Notes under the pieces: model-generated
Database searches by the model: none
Told to the model about the DNA's origin: nothing
What the model saw: only the letters and a program-made list of their open reading frames with translations
Translations under genes and position numbers: made by a program
Origin: Porphyromonas cangingivalis
GTDB lineage: Bacteria; Bacteroidota; Bacteroidia; Bacteroidales; Paludibacteraceae
Direction of reading: 5' to 3'
Assembly: GCA_945902955.1 (NCBI GenBank)
Contig: CAMDNO010000020.1
Location: 1-40,064 of the forward strand
Length of the DNA stretch: 40,064 bases
Shown here: piece by piece, positions 27,979 to 35,709 of the stretch
Layout: each line of letters starts with the position of its first letter
Numbering within the stretch: position 1 is the stretch's first letter

Positions 27979-28019
27979 CAAAAAAAAATATAGAGAACCC
28001 GGAAAAGACTTCCGGGTTC
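27979..28019 (-). terminator. Rho-independent terminator after the T9SS surface-protein gene
   Basis: A perfect 10-bp stem (GAACCCGGAA at 27995-28004, TTCCGGGTTC at 28010-28019) with a 5-nt loop is followed on the minus strand by a run of nine T (27980-27988). It lies 18 bp after the stop codon of the 28038 gene and about 40 bp before the start of the PL8 gene, so it is inside the transcription unit. Confidence 0.88.
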
Positions 28020-28037
28020 CTATTGATTCTTAGGGTG

Positions 28038-31000
28038 TTATTTTACAATAACTTTCTTTGTGTAAGTCTGATTGTCGATCTGAACCATTACCAGATATAC
28101 GCCTGCTTTGAACTGACCAATCTGATTTTGTCCTAAATTCACACGTTTTTCAATCAGCGTTCTTCCCGCAATATCCATAATACGGATATTTTTGTTTGTA
28201 GCCTTTTTAATGTTCAAAACCACATTTCTATTGCTCGACCAAAGTTCAAAGTCTGAGTTTTCAGCTAAATTGCGAACCAAGGTAGGCGAGGTGCTTAGTT
28301 TGAACATTTCAGAGTAATAAATTCCAGATTCAAGTACAAGCCACGCATTGAAGCTTTTTGATTGTGCTTCTGTTAGTTTACTTACCTCCATGATAATGTT
28401 TTTTGGCGTTGTAACTGTAAACGAACCGGAAGCAAATCCTGACTTACCTACTAATACTGAGTCGAGCATCGGTTGAGGTGCATCAAGGTCAGTAAGCAAT
28501 ACATATAATTTTCCATTACTGCTAGCTGTTGCCTTAAACGGAATTTTATAGGTCATGTTTACAGAATCCGAAACTACTGCCGAATCATATTGCGCAGTCA
28601 ATACCTCCAACTTAGGCGTGCTGAACGCAAAACTCTGAATAGTAGAGGCATATTTAGCATCAGCATCAGTTAGAATTGCATAACAAACATAGCTCGAATC
28701 AGGCTTCAGATTTGATATCGTCCAATTGGCTTCTTCCTGTAAAATGGAGGTATAATTGAGCGAACCTCTCGAGCTGAACGATGAAATGATATCTATGTTG
28801 GTAGCCGGAGCCACATCGGTTGCACCTTTTACAGTCCAGTATATTTTTCCCGGTGTACTTGCAGTTGCCATAGGTGTAGTATTGGTAGCATAAATAACAG
28901 TATCCTTCAGCGACAGCAATTCCAATGCGGGCGTTTGAATAATGGTTGTAGCAGCATCATAATAAACTGAATTGGCTTTTGTATAGATCAAATCCCGGAA
29001 TCCAGTGAAAAGATGATACTTAGTGTTTGGCTCTAAGCCTGTAATATTAAATTTCTGATCACTGTTGCTTCCGGCTGTATATTCATAATAGCCTGACACT
29101 GCTGCACCATCACCACCAACTACTTGCGCCATGGTAGGGCTTTGAGGGGTTTCACCATTATCTTTTACCAAATAATAGAACCCACGACCATAGTCGTTTG
29201 CGGCAAATGTTACCTGAGCGGTAGTAGAACTTGTAGGCACTCCTTCTACGTAATCAATTACAGGAGCAGGAGCAGTTCCAATACTTTTTCCAAACATTTT
29301 GAGTCTGCCAACTCTAAAATTATGATTGTATCGGGTATGAAGGAAACGCACACCGATATAAACACCTGCTGTATCAAATCCGACAGGAACAGCTTTGTTG
29401 ATTGTGTGAGTTAAATTATCAGCAGGAACATCGTTATCTTCCGAAATTTTTGTCCAATTATCAATGGTGAATGTATCGCCGGCTTTGTAACCTTTCGAAA
29501 TCCACATTTGTAAATGGTCCTTATATGCTCCATAAGTGGCTCTGTAGAGGAGCTCAGCAGTAATGTCTACTTTACCTGTCATATCAATAGGGCCAATCAT
29601 ACACCAAGAATCCTGTGCAGGCTCAGTGCTGGTAGTGTTCCAATTCTTAGCTAAAACCGCACCAACATCACCCGATTCCGATGAAGTTGGAGCTGATTCC
29701 CAGCCTGTTTTACCAGCAGGTATCACTACATCTAAGAAATGATAATTCTGATTGATTAAATTGAAATCCTGAAGGAAGATCAAAGAAGACTCAAGTGCTG
29801 AGGTCGTAGTAATGTTGACTGTGCTCACTTCTGAGATATTCAGACTGGCATCCTGAGCAACAACCTGAATGGTATATTCTGTGCCTTTTTCGAGATTGTC
29901 TAAGGGTATGACATTCGCTTTCGTTGCCGAATCAAGTTTTGCTGAAACGCCACTTGCCAAAGCGCCTTTACGTGAAATTACATCTTCTTTGGATAGCGTT
30001 GCACCTTTTGCTGTTGCCGCCCAATAAGCATATACATTGCCATAACCAGCAGCAGGCTCACTAACTGTTAGATTTAACTTTCCTCCGTGATTTCCAATCT
30101 CTGTAGCGTTAATCGATGTGATTACAGGGGCTGTAACATCGGCCGGAGTTGTAAATGCTTCTGATTTAAAGATTTTGGACACGTTACCTGTAAAGTCGGT
30201 TACCGTAGCATAAACAATGTATGGAGTATTTGGAACTAATGCTTCAAAAAGAATTTTTTTAGCAAGTCCGATTGTATCATATTTTATGGTTGTAGTTCTC
30301 ACATTGTTAGTTCCTGCATTAAATTCAACCAATGTCTGCGGCTCCCTACCAGCGGAATACAATCGACAAACCAACGTACCAGTCTCGTCTGCAACCACTT
30401 CAGGAATTACAGAGGTGTTGTTGAGATTTGTTGCCACAATCGACTGAATGACCGGAGCAACAAGGTCATTGCCTGTAGTAAAATCTATTGATTTCACTCC
30501 GGAAACATTGTTGCTGAAATCGGTACCTCCATAAAATAAAGTGTATTCTGTATTTACAGTCAGACCTTTGATGTTGAACATAACTTCACGACCACCTGCA
30601 TTGACTTGAACAACGCCGCTTGCAGAAAATGCCGAAGTTCCGGTATTTTGTATGAGAGCAGTCATATTTGGTGCGGGTTGTCCTTTAGGACTCACACCCC
30701 AGTTCACTTTAGTAATACCATCGGTAAGTAAATATCCACGAGCGAAAGTGTTACCTACACTATCTATTTTTGGAACATCGATAACTGGTGCAACAACATC
30801 ATTAATTGTACCTGCAACCTGTACCAATTTGAAATATAAATTTTTGCTGTTCGCAGCAGAATTAGATGTAACGTTGTAAAAATGGATACCAAATCTAATT
30901 TTTTTGCCATCGAACATCGAAAGATTTTGAGCGCTTGTAGTATGAAGTTTTAAGACATCGTATGTAGGATTTGTATTCGGAATACCTAATTGAGCTGCAT

Positions 31001-31478
31001 TTTCCTCCTGACTCAGATTGAGCTTAACTGCACTACCCCATTGTGCGATAAAATCAGCATCAACGGATTTATTAATATCGATACTGTCGGCGTCCTGAGC
31101 ATAAAATAACATTTTATTAGCTTCCTTTGTACCATACCTGTGAACAAAAGTCAAATAAAATTCAGCTTCCGTTACATTTGCTAAATCGATAACGGGAGAT
31201 ATTAACCAAGAATTTCTGAGACCCCATCCGGTTGGTGGTACAATCCGGGCAAATCCGGTAGTACCATCATACGTGCCATTATACCAATACCAAGATGCCG
31301 TGCTGCTACCGTAAGTTTGAGCGTTAGATAAATCGTGTGTTATCCAACCTTGCATGTCGGTAGAAAAGTCCGATATAGCAATAGGAATTTTTTGTGCTCC
31401 GACATCGGGAATGAAAATCGAAAGAAATAGGAATAGCATTCCTATTAGCAACTTGAAAAATGCGTGCATTTTTTTCAT
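28038..31478 (-). CDS. T9SS-secreted multidomain surface protein (cleaved-adhesin/jelly-roll and Fn3-like modules), no enzyme domain seen
   Basis: The 1146-residue protein has a signal peptide (ending PDVGAQ). A choice-of-anchor-J/cleaved-adhesin-like module (about 30-230; GWGLRNSWLISPVIDLANVTEAEFYL) is followed by three Fn3-like modules (about 235-555), each containing YTLFYGGTDFSNN-type endings. A second such jelly-roll module lies at about 560-735 (QDSWCMIGPIDMTGKVDITAEL), then further Fn3-like modules to about 1050. A T9SS type-A sorting domain ends it (IKKATNKNIRIMDIAGRTLIEKRVNLG cut short here as IRIMDIAGRTLIE, FKAGVYLVMVQID). Its architecture matches the N-terminal half of the adjacent large PL8 protein without the lyase, so it is inferred to be a surface glycan-binding or adhesin protein. 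It is the first gene of its transcription unit and is followed by a terminator, suggesting higher expression than the downstream genes. Confidence 0.85.
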   Translation of the reverse strand: MKKMHAFFKLLIGMLFLFLSIFIPDVGAQKIPIAISDFSTDMQGWITHDLSNAQTYGSSTASWYWYNGTYDGTTGFARIVPPTGWGLRNSWLISPVIDLANVTEAEFYLTFVHRYGTKEANKMLFYAQDADSIDINKSVDADFIAQWGSAVKLNLSQEENAAQLGIPNTNPTYDVLKLHTTSAQNLSMFDGKKIRFGIHFYNVTSNSAANSKNLYFKLVQVAGTINDVVAPVIDVPKIDSVGNTFARGYLLTDGITKVNWGVSPKGQPAPNMTALIQNTGTSAFSASGVVQVNAGGREVMFNIKGLTVNTEYTLFYGGTDFSNNVSGVKSIDFTTGNDLVAPVIQSIVATNLNNTSVIPEVVADETGTLVCRLYSAGREPQTLVEFNAGTNNVRTTTIKYDTIGLAKKILFEALVPNTPYIVYATVTDFTGNVSKIFKSEAFTTPADVTAPVITSINATEIGNHGGKLNLTVSEPAAGYGNVYAYWAATAKGATLSKEDVISRKGALASGVSAKLDSATKANVIPLDNLEKGTEYTIQVVAQDASLNISEVSTVNITTTSALESSLIFLQDFNLINQNYHFLDVVIPAGKTGWESAPTSSESGDVGAVLAKNWNTTSTEPAQDSWCMIGPIDMTGKVDITAELLYRATYGAYKDHLQMWISKGYKAGDTFTIDNWTKISEDNDVPADNLTHTINKAVPVGFDTAGVYIGVRFLHTRYNHNFRVGRLKMFGKSIGTAPAPVIDYVEGVPTSSTTAQVTFAANDYGRGFYYLVKDNGETPQSPTMAQVVGGDGAAVSGYYEYTAGSNSDQKFNITGLEPNTKYHLFTGFRDLIYTKANSVYYDAATTIIQTPALELLSLKDTVIYATNTTPMATASTPGKIYWTVKGATDVAPATNIDIISSFSSRGSLNYTSILQEEANWTISNLKPDSSYVCYAILTDADAKYASTIQSFAFSTPKLEVLTAQYDSAVVSDSVNMTYKIPFKATASSNGKLYVLLTDLDAPQPMLDSVLVGKSGFASGSFTVTTPKNIIMEVSKLTEAQSKSFNAWLVLESGIYYSEMFKLSTSPTLVRNLAENSDFELWSSNRNVVLNIKKATNKNIRIMDIAGRTLIEKRVNLGQNQIGQFKAGVYLVMVQIDNQTYTKKVIVK

Positions 31479-31775
31479 AACGTGATAATTTTAAATTAGA
31501 ATTAATTGTTGAACAAAAAAATATTAAATAAATTTATGCTACAAAATTAGGGTGTTATTCATTTTTGTATTTCATAAAATAGTACGAATTTTATGCTATA
31601 ATCGTTCACAGGCAAGTTTCTTAAAAATAATATGAATTCCATCTTAATAATGGGTAAAACGTGATTGGGCATCAGCGGTTGTGCACTAAGAAACATGCTG
31701 CAAAATGGAATAAAAATCTTTGTGCATCAACTAACTTAGCAATCTTATTTTCAAATTTATTCAACTCCCTGCGTG
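31479..31775. other. 297-bp intergenic promoter region between GH29 and the surface-protein gene
   Basis: No convincing gene is seen on either strand. It contains the promoter and operator repeats described at 31542-31607. No strong hairpin terminator for the upstream GH29 gene is visible, so some read-through from the lyase-fucosidase unit is possible. Confidence 0.6.
31542..31607 (-). promoter_or_regulatory. Main operon promoter: TAATTTTG -7 box with two direct operator repeats
   Basis: Read on the minus strand, the -7 box TAATTTTG is at 31549-31542. Upstream of it by 25 bp is GTACTATTTTA (31585-31575), and 22 bp further GAACGATTATA (31607-31597). The proximal copy overlaps an 8-bp inverted repeat, CATAAAAT/ATTTTATG (31573-31595). 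Transcription would begin near 31535, about 57 nt before the surface-protein ATG. The same layout occurs at three other sites in the window. Confidence 0.65.
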
Positions 31776-33143
31776 CTATTTCTTCATTTCAATTTTAATA
31801 ACCGTATCATACTCGTAGGGTTTTTGTGGTGAATTTCCCGTACGTATAAAAAGATTGTCGGTGGCTTTATCGCCAAACCAGGTTTTATAAGTGGCAAGTT
31901 CGGCTCCCGAATGGAGCATGAAAACATTTTTCACTGAATCGGAATGAATCCCTTTTGCGTTTATGTTACCTAAAGTTGGATACAACCAATGGGCAAAAAT
32001 TAGATTATCTTTTTGCGTGTATCGTCCCCAATCTTGTCGTTTGAGAGTGCTGGCACCACAACCATAAATACTTTCGCCGTTTTTCTCCATCCATTTACCT
32101 ACTTCGGCGAGTATGTTTACACATTCCACAGGAAAATTCCCACGTGGATCGGGACCTACATTAAGCAGCAAATTCCCGTTTTTACTCACACAATTTACCA
32201 AACTTTGAATAATAAGTTCGGGCGATTTCCAGTTCTTGTCGAGTTCGCTGTAGCCCCACACACCATTCATTGTCAGACAGGTTTCCCACGGAACAGGATT
32301 ATTGTACTTGTCGAAAAGCGGAGATTCGGGTACGCCCTGTTCGGGTGTATCAAAATCGCCAAATTCATTTATTGTTCGTGCAGCACCGCCAACACCGTGA
32401 TTTTCCTCTAATCGATTATTCAGAATTATGTCAGGTTGGTTTTTACGAACCATTTTAACCAATTCTTTTGCTTTCCATTTTTCGCCATAATAGCCCGGAA
32501 ATGAATAGTCGAACCACATAATATCAATTTTCCCATAATTTTTGGTCAATTCCTCAATCTGTCCATGCATATATTTCAGATAATTATCCCAATTAAAGTT
32601 GCGTTTTGCATATTCTTTGTCATCACGCTGAGGATGATTGCCCACATTCGGATAGTCGGGATGATGCCAGTCGATAATGGAATAATACAAACCTACTTTC
32701 AAACCTTCGGCACGAAAAGCATCCAAAAATTCACGTACCAAATCGCGACCTGCAAAGTTTTTGCTGAGTTTATAGTCGGTTAATTTGCTATCAAATAAGC
32801 AAAATCCATCGTGATGCTTGGCGGTCAGAACGGCATATTTCATACCAGCTGCTTTGGCTGATTTAGCCCACTCGCGGGCATCAAATTCAGTAGGATTAAA
32901 TACATCTACATATTTTTGATATTGTTCGGTAGTGAGTTTTTCGTTCGATTTTACCCACTCGCCCCTGCCCGGAACAGCATAAGCACCAAAGTGAATAAAC
33001 ATCCCAAACCGCGCATTGCTCCACCATTGTGTGCGTTGCATGATAGCCTCGTAATTTTTGGTATATTCCAAAGTTGGCGTTTTCTGCGCTGAAAGTAAAT
33101 TTAGCGTCAAAAGTAAAAGAAGTAACATACTTGGTTTTTTCAT
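31776..33143 (-). CDS. GH29 alpha-L-fucosidase
   Basis: Retaining GH29 enzymes release terminal alpha-L-fucose. ATG 33143 (MKKPSMLLLLLLTLNLLSAQ) starts a clear signal peptide; the frame is open 29 codons upstream but those overlap the previous gene and look non-coding. The 455-residue protein shows ARFGMFIHFGAYAVPGRGEW, LTAKHHDGFCLFDSKLTDY, LYYSIIDWHHPDYP, DIMWFDYSFPGY with the nucleophile D212, DFDTPEQGVPE with E268 as a candidate acid/base, and LLLNVGPDPRGNFP. These are all hallmark GH29 blocks. It lacks a C-terminal CBM and a T9SS tail. It lies 49 bp downstream of a PL8 gene, so the target glycan probably carries fucose side groups. Confidence 0.94.
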   Translation of the reverse strand: MKKPSMLLLLLLTLNLLSAQKTPTLEYTKNYEAIMQRTQWWSNARFGMFIHFGAYAVPGRGEWVKSNEKLTTEQYQKYVDVFNPTEFDAREWAKSAKAAGMKYAVLTAKHHDGFCLFDSKLTDYKLSKNFAGRDLVREFLDAFRAEGLKVGLYYSIIDWHHPDYPNVGNHPQRDDKEYAKRNFNWDNYLKYMHGQIEELTKNYGKIDIMWFDYSFPGYYGEKWKAKELVKMVRKNQPDIILNNRLEENHGVGGAARTINEFGDFDTPEQGVPESPLFDKYNNPVPWETCLTMNGVWGYSELDKNWKSPELIIQSLVNCVSKNGNLLLNVGPDPRGNFPVECVNILAEVGKWMEKNGESIYGCGASTLKRQDWGRYTQKDNLIFAHWLYPTLGNINAKGIHSDSVKNVFMLHSGAELATYKTWFGDKATDNLFIRTGNSPQKPYEYDTVIKIEMKK

Positions 33144-33192
33144 TTCTAATATTATTTTGTTTGATGATATATAAAATTGTCTGTTTGTAATG

Positions 33193-35655
33193 TTACTTCT
33201 TGATTGAAAGCAAAACCGGCTTTCCGGCAATTTCGCCCTGTGGCAGATTTACTGGATATTTCACACCCCCGATTGAAATTGTGATTTGTTTTAAATCCTT
33301 ATTCATTTGCGGATCTTGTACCGAAATCAGGTATTCTTTATCTTTATTCTCAACCATCAAAACACATGGGTCTGATACACTTAGAGATATATTGTTTCCA
33401 ACAAGCGCAGTATTGCCTTTATAAAAAACGCCTTGTATAACTCTTTTATCTGCCGATTGAATTGCCTGAACAATAGTGTCGTTTTTCAAAACGGTGAATG
33501 GCATTTTGGCTGCTGGAGTTCCTTTGCCACAATACACCACATAGCCATACGTTCCGTCATTTACCCGCTGACCATGGTCAACCCATAAACGTAAAATATC
33601 AACTTTAGCAGGCAAATCCTTTCTTTTTTCGTTGGATTTGTTCATTTTCACCCAATCTGCATTTTTTGTTTCGTTTACAAAATAAGCTGTTTTTGTAAAT
33701 TCAGGTAAAACCGTGTAGGCAAATTTTCCTTCTTGTTGAACCCAAACTGGTTTGCCATTATCGAAAAATGATTGAACACCTTTTTTAGCAAGCTTAATTT
33801 TACCTCCACTAATTACATTGATATTGGCTTCGCGGGCTGTTTGATCTATTGTTGTCCGTATCGTCCCCTCCAAGTCAGGTTTAAGGTTTTTAATTCCAGC
33901 TCCCAATGCAACTACATAATCGCCCACAATAAACCATGCTTTATGTGCCTGCACGCCATAGAGTGTGGGGTTTTTTCCTTTATTATTCCCTTCATCGTTT
34001 ACACCTTTCTTTTCGGAAGCATTCATTTTTTCAAAAATAAAACCAGCCACAGCGTTTTCTCCACCGGATGTGGCTGCACCCGCAAAATTAAATTTGCTAC
34101 AATAGCCTCTCCAGTTCGTAACAGGCGTCAGCTTGTCCATTCCTTCGCGGGCTGTTACCCCTGGTGTGGCTGTTACATCCCAGCCGCCTATAATCTTTCG
34201 ATATTCATCCCCTGTTTTCTGAAAAAATGTCAATCCGTCGGCTGTAAAAAAATTATATTCATCAGCAAAATTTATTGCACTTTCGAGGCCATCGCAACGC
34301 ATAGAGGCCATATTTACAATCAGATGGTAATTTTCATTTTTCTTTATCAAATCGTCATTGTTGTAAAACCACCTTGTGCCGCTGTAAATGCCTTTCGGAT
34401 AATTCAACAGATTTATCGACTTGTTATTGGCTTCGAGCACAAATTGATTTAGTTCGTCATGTTGAACTGCTGTGAATGAATTCTTCCAATCATTAAGTAA
34501 TGTTTTTACCATGGCCTGTGTGCGAATTGTTTTTTTTTCAACTGAATAATGCATGGAGCCCCGATCAAGACATGGCAGCGTATGTCCTTTGTAGTAATAC
34601 CAATTGCTTCCCTGAAAGTAATTTAGCAAGGAATTGATATTTTCCTCCGAAAGATTTTTTTCCCATGGCGAACCTTTTAACTTACTTAATATAGCCAAAG
34701 CATTAGAAGTGCCATCGATGGGGTATCCCCAAATCAGGCATTGACGACCATGTCCCCAACCTGCACCATCGGTCGTAAAACCTTCATTCCAAAATGATGT
34801 TTCGTAGGTGTTTTGAGAAGTGGTGCTCATCGCCTTTTGGCTAACTTCGGCCAACAAATCGACCATTGGCACCGATTTATACATAAATGCCACCGGCAAA
34901 AGCGACCGATATGCCAACGCATTACCACCGACCCACCAAACATGGCTGCGAAAACGCTCTATCTGCACTACATTTTTGTCGGTTTCGTCGTTACGGAAAG
35001 GCTGCGTCCATGCTTGTAAGGCAATCATTTTAAGCATATCGGCTGCCTCAATTTTGATTTTATCGGTTATTTTTCCGGACTCTATCTCGTCCATAAGAGG
35101 CAGAAAGCTAAAATATATGTTTACTGCAGCTGTGGGCATTGCAAAACAAGAAGCGTGGAATCGACTGTTGTTGTTTGGGCGACCAATCTCTAAATTTCCA
35201 TAATATATAATGGCTTTCAGCACTTTGTCATCGAAAGCAGATGCTATATCAATTTTCCCTTTGCGGTAAACTTCAGCAATTTCACTTATTCGACCGTATG
35301 CTTTTGTAACAAAAGTTGCAGCTTCATTATTGGTGCTGCCAAAGGATTTTTGCAACAGATTTTGAACATCAATCTCTTCTTCCTGTTTTATCATATCTGC
35401 AAAACGACCATCTTCATTTAATAGAGTTAAATAAGCCTTGGCATTCAACGATACCTTAGATTCTGAGATTCTGTAAGGTTTTTTTGCAAAATACTGTCTG
35501 TATTTCAAAATGGCAGCAGCTTTTTCTTCACTTTTCGAAGGGTCGGGCTGATTAAAGTACTTTTGATAGTTGTCGAATGCAACTTTTCGCTCCTTTTCCT
35601 GTGCGGTTAAAGTAAATAGGGAAAAAAGAAATAAGGATAAAATTGTGATTTTCAT
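33193..35655 (-). CDS. PL8-family polysaccharide lyase, no T9SS tail
   Basis: The 820-residue protein has a signal peptide (MKITILSLFLFSLFTLTAQ), an alpha-toroid (about 25-400) and PL8 beta-sandwich domains (about 410-820). The active-site block TDGAGWGHGRQCLIWGY has H302 and Y311, the His/Tyr pair spaced by nine as in PL8 chondroitin AC and hyaluronate lyases. The segment RFRSHVWWVGGN (235-245) stands where those enzymes have the NWW..EIG.P block with the catalytic Asn, so the Asn is replaced or supplied differently (N245). Other PL8 signatures are DGLTFFQKTGDEY, WDVTATPGVTA, KAWFIVGDYVVALGAGI and DHGQRVNDGTYGYVVYC. It would cleave a uronate glycan by beta-elimination and feed GH88. It is a close paralogue of the upstream 879-residue protein but has no sorting domain, suggesting a periplasmic location. 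Confidence 0.88.
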   Translation of the reverse strand: MKITILSLFLFSLFTLTAQEKERKVAFDNYQKYFNQPDPSKSEEKAAAILKYRQYFAKKPYRISESKVSLNAKAYLTLLNEDGRFADMIKQEEEIDVQNLLQKSFGSTNNEAATFVTKAYGRISEIAEVYRKGKIDIASAFDDKVLKAIIYYGNLEIGRPNNNSRFHASCFAMPTAAVNIYFSFLPLMDEIESGKITDKIKIEAADMLKMIALQAWTQPFRNDETDKNVVQIERFRSHVWWVGGNALAYRSLLPVAFMYKSVPMVDLLAEVSQKAMSTTSQNTYETSFWNEGFTTDGAGWGHGRQCLIWGYPIDGTSNALAILSKLKGSPWEKNLSEENINSLLNYFQGSNWYYYKGHTLPCLDRGSMHYSVEKKTIRTQAMVKTLLNDWKNSFTAVQHDELNQFVLEANNKSINLLNYPKGIYSGTRWFYNNDDLIKKNENYHLIVNMASMRCDGLESAINFADEYNFFTADGLTFFQKTGDEYRKIIGGWDVTATPGVTAREGMDKLTPVTNWRGYCSKFNFAGAATSGGENAVAGFIFEKMNASEKKGVNDEGNNKGKNPTLYGVQAHKAWFIVGDYVVALGAGIKNLKPDLEGTIRTTIDQTAREANINVISGGKIKLAKKGVQSFFDNGKPVWVQQEGKFAYTVLPEFTKTAYFVNETKNADWVKMNKSNEKRKDLPAKVDILRLWVDHGQRVNDGTYGYVVYCGKGTPAAKMPFTVLKNDTIVQAIQSADKRVIQGVFYKGNTALVGNNISLSVSDPCVLMVENKDKEYLISVQDPQMNKDLKQITISIGGVKYPVNLPQGEIAGKPVLLSIKK

Positions 35656-35709
35656 AAATTACAGTTGGAATTAATTTTTCAACAAACCTTTACATTAAAT
35701 ACCTCTAAA

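Noticed and set aside
31573-31595. CATAAAAT/ATTTTATG inverted repeat as a separate palindromic operator
   Set aside because: It overlaps the proximal direct repeat and is not found at the other three sites, so the shared direct repeats explain the region better.
33772-34452. 226-codon + strand ORF antisense to the 820-residue PL8 gene
   Set aside because: It is antisense to a clear PL8 coding frame, rich in Cys/Ile/Phe as expected from a shadow frame, with no recognisable domain.
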